The position numbers were made by a program, and so were the translations under genes. 64,000 nucleotides of DNA from NCBI RefSeq assembly GCF_029109325.1, contig NZ_JAQKQJ010000021.1:364475-428474 (forward strand), given 5' to 3'. This DNA comes from Nodosilinea sp. PGN35 (GTDB lineage: Bacteria; Cyanobacteriota; Cyanobacteriia; Phormidesmidales; Phormidesmidaceae). Shown here one piece after another: positions 51,076 through 60,177 of the stretch (position 1 is its first letter; each line of letters starts with the position of its first letter). Below the pieces are notes generated by a model. That model was not told the DNA's origin, did not search any database, and was given only the letters and a program-made list of their open reading frames with translations.

Positions 51076-52317
51076 CTAGCCAACACCAGGCAAGGTTGCG
51101 GGGCCCTGCTCCTGGGTAGGCCAGGGTTGGGGCACCAGGGTTGACAGGGCCTCTGTCAGTCCGGCTGTAGCCTGGGCATAGCTGTAGCGACCGATGTGGA
51201 TTGACCCGGCCTGTCCCCACTGGTGCAATGGGCTGCGATCGCCCTCTGCCCCCTGGCGCTGGAAAGCCTGGCGTAGACAGGTCGCCAGGGCATCGACATC
51301 GCCCGCCGGAAAGACCAGCCCGGTTTCGCCCGGTTTAACCAGATCGGCGGCACAGCCCACCTGGTCGCTGACAATCACGGGCGTTCCTAAGCACAGCGCT
51401 TCGTTGATAGCCAGGCCCCAGGTTTCACCCGAGCCACAGCTCGGCAACACCAGCACATCGCCCGTGGCGTAGGTGCGGGGCATCTGACTCTGGTTTTGAA
51501 ACGGGGCAAAATAGATGTGGCCATGGCCTGAGGCCTGGGCCTGCTGTCTGACGGCCTCCTCTAAACTGCCAGAGCCAACAAAAAGTAGAGAGACCTGGGG
51601 CAAATCGGCCCGCAAAAAGGCCTGGAGCAGATCCAGCGGCCGCTTTTTAGGAATCAGTTTACCGGCAAACAAAACCACCCTGTGATCCGCTGGGATGCCC
51701 AGATCGCGCTTCCAGGCAGCGGCCTCGCGATCGGCGGCGGCGGCCTGAGTCATAAACCGGCTGTTGTCGATCGCATGGGGTGAGAAAAACAGGCGATCGT
51801 CCCCTACGCCGTGGTATCGAAAATACTCACGGTTGGCCTGGCCGACATAGAGGCAGGCGTCAAAGTTTTTGTAGAGCTGCGTAATCCACTGGCGTTTCAA
51901 GCCCGCTTTTAAGCCCGTTTCAGGCACCAATCGGTGGGAATCTCCCCGAAACAGCAAGGGGGTTTCATGCCAGCTCCACAAAAATCGATAGAGGCTGGCG
52001 TAGTTGTAGTTCATCATCAACACCGCATCGGGCTGAAAAGCCCGCACCTGGGCCATCAGCGTTGGGTTTTGCAGGCCCCAAAAGTGGCTGGTGCCCGGTC
52101 GCTGGCTGGTGTTGGGCACAAACTCATGGTCATACCCCCCCAGCAGCGGAATATCCCACTGAATCGCCTGATTAAACTGGCGATCGGCCTGCTGGGTAAC
52201 GCCAAAATTCCAGAGATAGAACACCCGCAGGTTAAGGCCCGCCGTAGCACTCAAATGCTGAAACCAGGGGGCGTAGTACTGAATAGGGTGGGACGTAATA
52301 ATGGCGAGGCGAAGCAT
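51076..52317 (-). CDS. Family 4 glycosyltransferase
   Basis: 413 residues, GT-B fold. The N-terminus LAIITSHPIQYYAPWFQ is typical of a group of exopolysaccharide GT4 enzymes. The donor domain starts at VVLFAGKLIPKKRPLDLL, and the E-x7-E motif is in GSGETWGLAINEALCLG. The sugar and linkage are unknown. It is preceded by 365 bp of repeat-rich DNA, so it probably has its own promoter. Confidence 0.88.
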   Translation of the reverse strand: MLRLAIITSHPIQYYAPWFQHLSATAGLNLRVFYLWNFGVTQQADRQFNQAIQWDIPLLGGYDHEFVPNTSQRPGTSHFWGLQNPTLMAQVRAFQPDAVLMMNYNYASLYRFLWSWHETPLLFRGDSHRLVPETGLKAGLKRQWITQLYKNFDACLYVGQANREYFRYHGVGDDRLFFSPHAIDNSRFMTQAAAADREAAAWKRDLGIPADHRVVLFAGKLIPKKRPLDLLQAFLRADLPQVSLLFVGSGSLEEAVRQQAQASGHGHIYFAPFQNQSQMPRTYATGDVLVLPSCGSGETWGLAINEALCLGTPVIVSDQVGCAADLVKPGETGLVFPAGDVDALATCLRQAFQRQGAEGDRSPLHQWGQAGSIHIGRYSYAQATAGLTEALSTLVPQPWPTQEQGPATLPGVG

Positions 52318-52425
52318 AGTTTTCCTCTAGTTTTTGAGAATTTGAGTTTGAATAAATTGCCGGGAAAAGCTGGCCTGTTCACCCATAGGTAAATTAGCCA
52401 ACAAACCTTTATAGCGCTTGCTATT

Positions 52426-52505
52426 GTGTAGGTTGGGTGACGCGATAGCAGAACCCAACTCAACTTGATCTGGCGTTGGGTTTCACTTCGTTTCACCCAA
52501 CCTAA
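52426..52505. repeat. GTAGGTTGGGT-family palindromic repeat, copy B
   Basis: GTAGGTTGGGTGACGCG on the left and TTTCACCCAACCTAAC on the right are inverted, with an inner GAACCCAAC/GTTGGGTTTC pair. Full-length relative of the copies at 22467 and 54593. Confidence 0.7.
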
Positions 52506-52602
52506 CTTTATGTTTTGTCAGCAGAAGACTTTGCCGCCGTAGGGTAGGTAGTGACCACCCTACGGTTGTTCATGCCAAATCCCGGTTGTTAGCACCTAGT
52601 TT

Positions 52603-52631
52603 GTAGGGGCATTGCAGTGCAATGCCCCTAC
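52603..52631. repeat. GCAATGCCCCTAC palindromic repeat, copy 2
   Basis: A perfect palindrome of 29 bases whose core is GCATTGCAGTGCAATGC, flanked by GTAGGG and CCCTAC. It sits in the 365 bp gap between the polymerase and a glycosyltransferase, after a partial ATGCCAAATCC repeat end. Confidence 0.75.
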
Positions 52632-52682
52632 GAGATTTCTGGCTTAAATTAGGGTTTCTCGATGGAACTCTTCCCCGCCCCG

Positions 52683-54203
52683 TCAACTGATCGATCGCTC
52701 CGGAGATAGTGGACGTTTGGGCCGCACCAGATAGGGGTAGGACTTGCCATAAAAACCTGCGCTTCCAGAACGCCCTCCCGCAATTTTGGGCCGATAGATC
52801 TTCATAAACGCATACTTGATACCGACGATGGGCACCGACGATTGAAACAGCGTCGCGGCATAGACCCCGGCGGTCCATTCCGTTGAGGCTAGGGCCAGAC
52901 TCATAATCAGCACGCAAAACATCATGCGGGCCGAGAAGGGGGGCGTACCAATGGCCGCTATGGTGATCGTTCCGTAGAAGGCCCCCATAATGCCGCCAAT
53001 TAAGATGCAGCCAAAGTAGCCAAAATTGGCGTAGGCTTCAGGCAACAACCCCCAGGCAATGGTCGTTTTCCAGGTTTGCTCGTAGGTCTGTCGCCGCACG
53101 TGAACGTTCAGCATGTGAGTGCCCTCATGGCTGCGCAGTTTGTTGGGGTTGAGAATCCTCGGCACGATCAGGCCGGGAATGATGGCGTAGGTTTTGCCCT
53201 CCAGGTAGGGGTAGGGTTCTGGAATTTTGGCCTGGGCCATCATCAGCATGTGAATGACGCTGGATCGCTCCACAAAGGACTCTTTTTCTTCCACCTTTTC
53301 CCACCGCTGGGGCACATGATTTTTGTTTTCCTCCGCATAGCCCTGCCACTCCTGAAACCAGGCGGCATACTGCCAGGGCTGCACAAAGTGGGGGGTATCT
53401 CCTTCCCAATATTTGTGGCGCATTTCGTGTTTGCCGTAGTGCAGCGGCAGCAGCAGAAAAATCCCCATCAGCAGCCCCACAATCGGTAGCCGCCGCCCCC
53501 CGATGACAAAGGCCATCACCGACAGCAGAAACAGGGTGAGCGATGTCTTTAGGATCAGCCCAGCGGCGGCGGTGACGATGTTGGCCACCAGGGCCCAAAA
53601 AAAGATGTACTGCTTCGGGCGCGGCATGGAGTTTTGTCCGGCCCGGTAGGCCAGCACAAAAATACCCAAAAAGCTCAGACCCAGAATGATGCCCCGCACA
53701 ATGGTAAACAGCTTGTCGGGGATGCCACTCCAGCCCCCCACAACGTACATGTTCAAAAAAGCCCCCGCCGCTACGACGGAGATAAAAACGTTGTCGGCGG
53801 TAGCGGTTTTGAGGGCGCGGAAGGGCTTTTTCACAGTTCTTGGGGTTCTGACAATCTGGAGCCAGACGAGGGTGCCACTGGCCAAGAACAGCACCGTCGT
53901 CAGCGCCCCCCGCAGCTGAGCCTCTGGGCTGTAGGACAGCACATTGGGGTTGGCACTCAGCAGCGGCAGACAAAAGGTCCACAGATAGGTCAGCGAAAAG
54001 AACGGATATACGGGCAACCCCTGCACCTGCCCGGCGCACCACAGGTACACCGGAAACATGCTGGCCACCCCAATCGACAGGGCACCGATCGCCGTCTCCT
54101 GGGGCACACTGCGCAAACTGTCGAGGTTGGAGAACAGCAGCGCCGCCATCCCGGCCCAGAACAGGAGGGTCATGGCTTCGGATTTTTGACCGGGGGTGGA
54201 CAT
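52683..54203 (-). CDS. Wzy-like polysaccharide polymerase (predicted)
   Basis: Taking the ATG at 54203 (MSTPGQKSEAMTLLFW) it has 506 residues. The frame to 54512 is repeat-encoded and excluded. About 11-12 hydrophobic helices are spread along the chain, with a large loop in the second half (about 290-400) rich in charged and aromatic residues (HKYWEGDTPHFVQPWQ), the arrangement of O-antigen polymerases/ligases. Sequence is poorly conserved in this class, so the call rests on topology and on its place among glycosyltransferases. It would link repeat units at the periplasmic face. The leader is a C-rich repeat that directly abuts the start codon. Confidence 0.65.
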   Translation of the reverse strand: MSTPGQKSEAMTLLFWAGMAALLFSNLDSLRSVPQETAIGALSIGVASMFPVYLWCAGQVQGLPVYPFFSLTYLWTFCLPLLSANPNVLSYSPEAQLRGALTTVLFLASGTLVWLQIVRTPRTVKKPFRALKTATADNVFISVVAAGAFLNMYVVGGWSGIPDKLFTIVRGIILGLSFLGIFVLAYRAGQNSMPRPKQYIFFWALVANIVTAAAGLILKTSLTLFLLSVMAFVIGGRRLPIVGLLMGIFLLLPLHYGKHEMRHKYWEGDTPHFVQPWQYAAWFQEWQGYAEENKNHVPQRWEKVEEKESFVERSSVIHMLMMAQAKIPEPYPYLEGKTYAIIPGLIVPRILNPNKLRSHEGTHMLNVHVRRQTYEQTWKTTIAWGLLPEAYANFGYFGCILIGGIMGAFYGTITIAAIGTPPFSARMMFCVLIMSLALASTEWTAGVYAATLFQSSVPIVGIKYAFMKIYRPKIAGGRSGSAGFYGKSYPYLVRPKRPLSPERSIS

Positions 54204-54300
54204 GGGTGTTGGGGTGAAGGGGTGGAGGGGTGGAGGGGTGGAGGGGTGGAGGGGTGGAGGGGTGAAGGGGTGAAGGGGTGGTGGGGTGGAGGGGTGAAGG
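54204..54300 (-). repeat. C-rich tandem repeat forming the polymerase leader
   Basis: About 97 bp of GGGTGGAG/GGTGAAGG units on the plus strand, starting at the base next to the ATG at 54203. It is the most regular array in the window. There is no Shine-Dalgarno sequence between repeat and start. Confidence 0.85.
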
Positions 54301-54346
54301 GAAGCTGTAGGGTGGCACTGCCTACCACGGGGGAAACTGCTTTCTA

Positions 54347-54566
54347 AAACGTGAGTTCGACAGAGAATACTTCTTGGGCAAACGGGCTGATCGTCCCCTG
54401 CTGGGAGGGGTAGGGGTGGGTTTTTCTGGAATAAGAAGCCATTTTCCCCGTATTCAGAGGCCTGCTTTTCGTCGCTATTTTGACCCACCCCGCCCTTCGG
54501 GCACCCCTCCAAGGAGGGGATGGGGCTAACTTCTCTGCTGCATGAGATTCCATCGAACTGACGTTT
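54347..54566. mobile_element. 220-bp inverted-repeat element, copy A
   Basis: Ends AAACGTGAGTTCGA and, inverted, AAACGTCAGTTCGA. The interior carries a long imperfect palindrome (GATCGTCCCC-GGGAGGGGTAGGGGTGGGT against TGACCCACCCCGCCC-CCCCTCC). A second copy lies at 61260-61478. Non-coding; probably a miniature transposable element mobilised in trans. Confidence 0.7.
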
Positions 54567-54592
54567 CTAAAAAAACAAACTCAATACAACTG

Positions 54593-54625
54593 GTGTTGGG
54601 TTTCACTGCGTTTCACCCAACCTAC
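54593..54625. repeat. Half of a GTAGGTTGGGT-family repeat
   Basis: GTTGGGTTTCACTGCG followed by TTTCACCCAACCTAC, nearly identical to 52474-52504. Only the right half of the repeat is present. Confidence 0.6.
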
Positions 54626-54662
54626 AGGCGGTCTAAGTCTTGGCTTTGACAGCCCCTTGGCT

Positions 54663-56045
54663 CTAGGGAGAGCGGACACAGCGATCGAATACCTGGCAGA
54701 GGGTTTGGGTCATGGCGCGGGCGGTATAGGGGGCGAAGGCGTCCCAGTCGGTGGGGGGCGGGGTGTGCTGCGGCTGGGCCAGCAGGGTGCGCAGGGGGGC
54801 AGCGAGCTGGCGGGCGAGCTGCTCTGGGGAGGTGTGGGCGTCGAAGGTGATGGCGGTGCCCGCCTGGGTCTGGTGCAGAATATCCACAACCGAACTGGCG
54901 GCGTGGAAGACGGCGAGGATCGGCTTTTTGGCCAGCACCGCCGGGTACAGCTTGGAGGCGGTGTACTGGGGGTCGCTGGAGCCGATCAGCAGCACGGCAT
55001 CGCTGTCGGTGAGCAGTTTCTGGGCCTCGGCGTAGGGCACCCGCTGGGGGTGCTCGGTGACCAGGTCGGCGACGCCTGCGGCGGCGGCGAGGGGGGCAAT
55101 GGTTGCGATCGCTCGTCCGACGGGGGCATAGCTGGTGCCGATGAAGTGGAGGTGAACCCGGTCGGCCAGGTCGGGCTGCTGCGATCGCACCTCCTGCAAC
55201 CCCAGCAGCAACCCCTGCACCGCCACCGCCATATCCGGCCCGCCTCGGCCCACGTAGACCCAGTGTTGGCGACCATCGTTGGGGTCAAAATGGGTCTGCT
55301 GGAGGGGGCAGCGGGCCAGCTGGGCAAAGTCGGCCTCCGGTGCCCCAAAGGGCAGCACGGTGAACTGTTCCGGTTGCAGCCAGGGATAGCGGGCCTGCAA
55401 GGTCTGGGTGTAGGCCGCCGACACGGCCACCACCTGGCTCACCCCGGCCATCACTCGGGGCTCCCAAAAGGCGGCCAGGGCCTTGTCGAGGCCGTACTTG
55501 AGGCGGCCACCGGGGCGGTGCTGACCCGCCGGGGCGGCCTCCACCCGCCAGGGATCTTGAGAATCGACTGCGAAGGGAACGCCAAACCGCCGCTGCCAGT
55601 AGGGGCCGAGAATCATCACCGGGAAGAGGGTGGTGGAGAAAAAGACCAGGTCAAAGGATTGCTCGGCCAGCAGGCGATCGCCCAGCCGGGCCAGGTAGGG
55701 CAGACACCGCCAGCCCACGTGGCCCAACCCCACCCAGCGGGTGATCGACTTGGGCAGCGCCCCGGCCTGGTGAACGGGCAGGGCCGGGGGCAGCGTCTGC
55801 ATCAGCCACTCGTCCTGGGGGTGGGGCACTTCCTCGGGGTTGACGGTGAGAATTTCGGCCTCCCAGCCCAGCCCCTCCAGGTAGGGGAGGGCTGTGCGCA
55901 GGCGCTGATGGTCGGGCGCATTGACGGGCGGAAAGTGGGGGCTGACCAGCAGCACCCGCCGCCGGGGCGATGAGGACGCACTCACGTCTAGAAAATTCAC
56001 TGGGGGAGAAATGGGCCGGGGGGAAACAGCAGGCATGGGCAGCAC
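54663..56045 (-). CDS. Family 4-like glycosyltransferase
   Basis: 460 residues. The start at 56045 (MLPMPAVSP) includes a short Pro/Ser-rich segment before the fold begins at RRVLLVSPHFPPVNAPD; a start further in is possible. GT-B layout: an N-terminal acceptor domain and a donor domain with WVYVGRGGPDMAVAVQ, then LLIGSSDPQYTASKLYPAVLAKKP in place of a strict E-x7-E. It resembles the subgroup of polysaccharide glycosyltransferases with a K-x-Y donor loop. Neighbours on both sides are separated by 270-460 bp of repeats. Confidence 0.82.
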   Translation of the reverse strand: MLPMPAVSPRPISPPVNFLDVSASSSPRRRVLLVSPHFPPVNAPDHQRLRTALPYLEGLGWEAEILTVNPEEVPHPQDEWLMQTLPPALPVHQAGALPKSITRWVGLGHVGWRCLPYLARLGDRLLAEQSFDLVFFSTTLFPVMILGPYWQRRFGVPFAVDSQDPWRVEAAPAGQHRPGGRLKYGLDKALAAFWEPRVMAGVSQVVAVSAAYTQTLQARYPWLQPEQFTVLPFGAPEADFAQLARCPLQQTHFDPNDGRQHWVYVGRGGPDMAVAVQGLLLGLQEVRSQQPDLADRVHLHFIGTSYAPVGRAIATIAPLAAAAGVADLVTEHPQRVPYAEAQKLLTDSDAVLLIGSSDPQYTASKLYPAVLAKKPILAVFHAASSVVDILHQTQAGTAITFDAHTSPEQLARQLAAPLRTLLAQPQHTPPPTDWDAFAPYTARAMTQTLCQVFDRCVRSP

Positions 56046-56162
56046 CGATGCAACGTTATTCCCAGCCTGGGGGGTCGGTGTTTGCGATCGCGTCTGCGGA
56101 GAGGTTTACCATCTCCTGCTCGGTAAAAATCGGCTTGCCCCAGCGTATCGGCGCAGTTCGCC

Positions 56163-56190
56163 GTGGGGGATTGCAGTGCAATGCCCCTAC
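56163..56190. repeat. GCAATGCCCCTAC palindromic repeat, copy 3
   Basis: GTGGGGGATTGCAGTGCA continuing to ATGCCCCTAC; differs from copy 2 by one deletion and one substitution. Downstream, 56262-56318 carries heptamer-like repeats (CCTGATACC, AAAACCTGACACC). Confidence 0.65.
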
Positions 56191-56318
56191 CAGGGATTCC
56201 GCCGATCTACGACCATCCCTGTCCTCAACCTGACAAACCCCTGGCACTCTGCGCTGTAAACCGACTCCCCTCCCTGATACCTGATACCTAAAACCTGACA
56301 CCTAAAACCTGACACCCT

Positions 56319-57380
56319 CTAAACCTCAGCTGCTGCGATCGCCGCCCTCCCCGCACGGCACTGCGCCTGGTACAGCGCTTCGTACTGGCTCACGATCGCT
56401 GCCGCCGAGAAATGGCTTTCGACCCGCTGACGGCAGTTGCTCCGCTGAATCGTCGGGAGTTGCGCGATCGCCCCCACCGCCTCTGCGATCGAATTGACCA
56501 GAAAGCCATCGACCCCAGGCCTTACAATCTCGGGCAATGATCCTCGGGAAGTCGAGATCACTGGCGTGCCGCAGGCCAGGGCTTCGGCAAACACAATCCC
56601 AAACGGCTCATCCCACTCGATGGGCACCACCATGGCGGCGGCCCGGCCCAGCAGCTCATTTTTTTGACGGTCGTCCACGGGGCCAACGTACTCAATGCCG
56701 TCTTTGCCCAGGTGGGGGGCAATCTGGCGTTCCCAGTAGGCCATCCCCTGAGGGGATTCGACCCGGTTGCCCGCAATCAGCAGGCGGCGGTGACTCTGCT
56801 GGGCAGCGGCGATCGCATTGTGGGCTCCCTTAATCGGGTCTAGCCGACTGAGAAACACCAGCGGCGCATCCTCGGCCACCTGGGGCTGAAAGGTAAACTT
56901 CTCCAGCTGCACGCAGTTGTGGATTGGCTGCCACTGCCCCCCGGCGGGCCGTCCCTGGCGACAAATGTGCTCGCTACAGCCGGTAAAGGTGAGGCTGGTG
57001 CCCGCCAGCTTGGCCGCCAGGCCCACGGTGCGTCCGGTGGGCTGCCGCTGGTACGACATGACTTTCGGCAGCGCCGTCGGCAGCAGCGGCAGCAGGTACT
57101 GCAACCGCGAAAAGCTGTGCAGCACATCCGGCTGAAACCGCTGCACCGCCTGCCACAGGGCCGCCGTGTTGCGCAGGGTGTCCCCAGCCGATTGGGAACT
57201 CAGCCCCGGCCAGGGGTAGAAGGCATCCACTGGGCAGGTCGAGTCGCGGTGGGCCACCAGACCCACCCGGTGGCCCCGCTGCCGCAGGCCCTCTACCAGC
57301 AGGTCGATGATGCGTTCAATACCCCCGTAGAGGGTGGGGGGGACGGGGAGTTCGGGGTCGGCGGTGAGGAGGATGTTCAT
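56319..57380 (-). CDS. Family 4 glycosyltransferase
   Basis: 353 residues, GT-B fold. N-terminal acceptor loop PPTLYGGIERIIDLLVEGL, donor domain start VFLSRLDPIKGAHNAIAAA and E-x7-E motif in WDEPFGIVFAEALACG. It resembles GT4 enzymes that act on exopolysaccharide or glycolipid acceptors. The leader includes the C-rich repeat at 57393, 13 bp from the start. Confidence 0.88.
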   Translation of the reverse strand: MNILLTADPELPVPPTLYGGIERIIDLLVEGLRQRGHRVGLVAHRDSTCPVDAFYPWPGLSSQSAGDTLRNTAALWQAVQRFQPDVLHSFSRLQYLLPLLPTALPKVMSYQRQPTGRTVGLAAKLAGTSLTFTGCSEHICRQGRPAGGQWQPIHNCVQLEKFTFQPQVAEDAPLVFLSRLDPIKGAHNAIAAAQQSHRRLLIAGNRVESPQGMAYWERQIAPHLGKDGIEYVGPVDDRQKNELLGRAAAMVVPIEWDEPFGIVFAEALACGTPVISTSRGSLPEIVRPGVDGFLVNSIAEAVGAIAQLPTIQRSNCRQRVESHFSAAAIVSQYEALYQAQCRAGRAAIAAAEV

Positions 57381-57392
57381 GGGTTTGAGGGA

Positions 57393-57433
57393 ATGGAGTG
57401 AAGGGGTGAGGGGTGAAGGGGTGAAGGGGTGAA
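57393..57433 (-). repeat. C-rich tandem repeat in a glycosyltransferase leader
   Basis: Five units of GGGGTGA(A/G) on the plus strand, 13 bp upstream of the ATG at 57380. Shortest member of the family in the window. Confidence 0.7.
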
Positions 57434-57500
57434 GATGAATCGGCCCGAGCGATACTGAATCCGGCTTGGTTAGCCTCGGTTAGGCTGGGCAAACGCCGTA

Positions 57501-57591
57501 AGGCGACTTCTGGAAAACTTTCTCCCTAGTGCACCCTACGGTGGCTGCGGTCGCTGGATAGAGCGGGGATCTTCTTTTCCAGAAATCTCCT
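57501..57591. mobile_element. Short inverted-repeat element (TTCTGGAAAA ends)
   Basis: AGGCGACTTCTGGAAAA on the left and TTTTCCAGAAATCTCCT on the right form imperfect 17 bp inverted ends 91 bp apart. The interior is non-coding. I saw only this one copy, so it may be a single miniature element or a large regulatory palindrome between two glycosyltransferase genes. Confidence 0.4.
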
Positions 57592-57621
57592 AAGGACTCT
57601 GGTCAGGCTACGCCAATGTCC

Positions 57622-58917
57622 CTAGGCAATCCGTCTGTTTGAAATCGGGGTTATGCGATTTGGATTTGGTATGAGTGCTGGTGCTGGCCGGTTGACGCCA
57701 GCTAGGGCTGTGGTCAACGCCATCTCGGCGGCGGCCAGTAACGTTTTCTCTTCTAGCTCCCAGCTAAAGCGGGATTGGGCTGCATGGCGGGCTGCGGTCT
57801 TCGCCGCCTGGAGCCGGGCAGGATTGCACACCAGATCCTCAATGGCGGCGGCGAGGGCTTGCCCGTCTCCCGCTGCCACCAAATGCCCGATCGCGGGAGC
57901 CTGCCGAAACACCTCGCGCTGACCGGCGGTGTCGGTGGCAATCACCGCCAGCCCGGCCTGGAGGTACTGAAACAGCTTGTTGGTCACCGTCAGGTTGCGG
58001 CTGGGCGGATCGACCTGCTCCAGGGCCAGGCCGATGTCGTTTTCGGCGATGCGGATGGGCAGCTCACCATTGGGCACGGTGGGGTGAATATGAACATGGG
58101 TCGCCCAGCCCAGCGGAATCTGGTGGGCTAGCCAGGTCTGGTGGGCGGGCGAACAGGTGCCGCGCAGGTGCACCTCTACCGGCAGGGTCAGATGGGGCAG
58201 CGCCTCAAACAGCAGCTCTAAGCCCCGCCCTGGCCCAATGGTTTGGGAAAACCAGTGCAGTCGCAGGGTGCGATGGGGGCAAGCCGGGGGCAGCTCAGTC
58301 TTCGTTTGCGGGAAAACGTTGTACACCACCGTCGGCGGGGTGACGCAATAGTGGGCGGCGATCGCCTGGGCCATGGCCTGGGAAGGGGCCAGGCGGTAGG
58401 AGCAACCCCGCAGCAGAGCGGCTTCTAGCTCAGCGATCCAGGCGGTTGGGCGAGTCTGGCGGGCCGAGGGCAGCAGATCTTGGGAAAACCAGTCTTCAAA
58501 ATCGACGCCGACCTGGTAGCCCTGCTGCATCAGCCGTTGCCCCACCCACAGCCCCGCCTCAGAGTGGACGATGGTGAGGTCGGCGCTAACGGTCCGGGCC
58601 AGGCGCAGCAGCCGACGGGCTCCGTAGCCCAGCAGGGCGGGCGTTTTTAGCCCCAGCCACCGATAGAGCTGTCGAGCCACCGCCGCCTGGAGGCGTACCC
58701 CAAGGCGATCGCGCTGCCCCGGACGAAAATCTAGCGCCGGGTAAAAAGCCCAGGCCTTTTTGGCCAGCAGAGCCCTGTCGCGCTCGACCAGTCTGGCATC
58801 GAACCAGCCCCCCGCCACCGTGACATCGTGACCGGCGGCGGCCAGGGCATCGGCCTCTTTTTGGGGTCGGGGCGCGGTGCAGAGGTGCCCGCCAATCAAA
58901 ATCAAGATTCTTGCCAT
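57622..58917 (-). CDS. Glycosyltransferase of GT-B fold
   Basis: From the ATG at 58917 (MARILILIGGHLC) it has 431 residues. The upstream frame to 59004 would lie in the coding DNA of the preceding gene. Features: N-terminal loop CTAPRPQKEADALAAAGH and donor region LHWFSQTIGPGRGLELLFEA, with NKLFQYLQAGLAVIATDTAG in place of E-x7-E. It overlaps the 3' end of the upstream family 2 glycosyltransferase by 16 bases, so the pair is translationally coupled. Confidence 0.82.
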   Translation of the reverse strand: MARILILIGGHLCTAPRPQKEADALAAAGHDVTVAGGWFDARLVERDRALLAKKAWAFYPALDFRPGQRDRLGVRLQAAVARQLYRWLGLKTPALLGYGARRLLRLARTVSADLTIVHSEAGLWVGQRLMQQGYQVGVDFEDWFSQDLLPSARQTRPTAWIAELEAALLRGCSYRLAPSQAMAQAIAAHYCVTPPTVVYNVFPQTKTELPPACPHRTLRLHWFSQTIGPGRGLELLFEALPHLTLPVEVHLRGTCSPAHQTWLAHQIPLGWATHVHIHPTVPNGELPIRIAENDIGLALEQVDPPSRNLTVTNKLFQYLQAGLAVIATDTAGQREVFRQAPAIGHLVAAGDGQALAAAIEDLVCNPARLQAAKTAARHAAQSRFSWELEEKTLLAAAEMALTTALAGVNRPAPALIPNPNRITPISNRRIA

Positions 58918-59939
58918 TGGGGGCGCTCCTCCTGCATGGGCAGTCGGGCGGCGCGATCGGCCTTTGGCAGCATGCGCCCCAGCGCCAGATGGCGATAGCC
59001 CCACTGGTGCAAAAAGAGCTGGGCCTGGCGGGCTCGCCGCCAGCCCACCAGCCGGGCCATCAGCTGAAAGAGAGGCCCCCCCATCGGCTTTTCGGTGGCA
59101 CCGCCCAGCTGCCGTACCTGCCGGGCGGCCAGGTTGCGCAGCGAGGGCACGGCGGGAAAAACTTCGTAGATGAAGCGCTGCATCAGGTTGGCGCAGACCT
59201 GCCGGGTGCGATCGCTGTCTTCAGCCGCTAACAGGTGCTGGCTTTGCAGGGCCAAAGCTCGATACTGCGAGGCCCAGGCCGCCGTAGTTTTGCGCCCGCT
59301 GAGGCTCTGGCGGTTGCCCGAGCGGTAGTAGCTGCGAGCCGCCGAGCAAAAACGAACCTCCCGGCTCGCCAGGATGACGCGGGCAAAGTATTCGCCATCG
59401 TCGTTCAGCGAGAGGGAGCTTTGCCAGGGGCCAGCGGCTCGAATCAGCGATCGCGGCACCAGCCAGGCGACGGGCGGCATCATCCAGTGGCCCGACCAGG
59501 CGCACACCAGCCAGTCTACCGGAGCCATATTTCGCCACAGTGGCTCGGGAGTAAAGGTGGCCTCCTGGGGCTGGCGGTAAAATCTGCCCCAGGCTCCAGA
59601 AATTACACAGTCGGGATGCTGCTCCAGCAGCGCCATCTGCTGCTCAATTTTGTCGGGGGCCAGCACGTCGTCAGCATCGAGAAACTGAATCACCTCCCCC
59701 TGGGCCAGGTCGAGGGCCAAGTTGCGGGTGGCGGCAGCTCCCTGGTTGCGCTGGGCAATAATGCGCAAATTGGGATGCTCAAACTGGCTGGCGACGATCA
59801 GGCTGTCATCGGTGGAACCGTCGTCAATCAAGATAATTTCAAAGTTGGGCCAGGTCTGGCCCAGGGCCGACCTCAGTGTCTCTGCGAGCCAGGGTGCGGC
59901 GTTGTGACAGGGAATTAGAATTGAAACAAGGGGTTTCAT
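58902..59939 (-). CDS. Family 2 glycosyltransferase
   Basis: 345 residues, GT-A fold: VSILIPCHNAAPWLAETL, the nucleotide-binding ILIDDGSTDDS and the metal-binding FLDADDVL (DxD). The C-terminal part is basic and Arg-rich without membrane helices. It starts at ATG 59939 after a 320 bp gap and its 3' end overlaps the next glycosyltransferase gene by 16 bases. Confidence 0.9.
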   Translation of the reverse strand: MKPLVSILIPCHNAAPWLAETLRSALGQTWPNFEIILIDDGSTDDSLIVASQFEHPNLRIIAQRNQGAAATRNLALDLAQGEVIQFLDADDVLAPDKIEQQMALLEQHPDCVISGAWGRFYRQPQEATFTPEPLWRNMAPVDWLVCAWSGHWMMPPVAWLVPRSLIRAAGPWQSSLSLNDDGEYFARVILASREVRFCSAARSYYRSGNRQSLSGRKTTAAWASQYRALALQSQHLLAAEDSDRTRQVCANLMQRFIYEVFPAVPSLRNLAARQVRQLGGATEKPMGGPLFQLMARLVGWRRARQAQLFLHQWGYRHLALGRMLPKADRAARLPMQEERPQWQES

Positions 59940-60177
59940 ACCTACGCGGCCTATGGAATGGAAACGTTCTGTCTAGACGTGGCGTCTTCCCCAGGGAAAA
60001 TCACCCGTTCTGAAAATGGGGCAAAGTCGATAGTTTCACTCTGAATGCCCAGGGTTAGCGAAGGGGTATACAAAGCCTGGTGGGATGTATAAGTTTGCTT
60101 TTGCAAACTGCCCTGGGCGACGGATACCAAATTGCTTCAGGGGCTTGCTCATCCCCAGCCGCAGACGATGACAGCGT

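Noticed and set aside
50874..51086. 70-codon minus-strand frame between the receiver-kinase and a glycosyltransferase
   Set aside because: No ribosome-binding site, no family resemblance, and it runs into the 3' end of a neighbouring gene.
54204..54512. N-terminal extension of the polymerase gene to 54512
   Set aside because: The extension runs through the C-rich tandem repeat and a miniature element, with no protein-like sequence.
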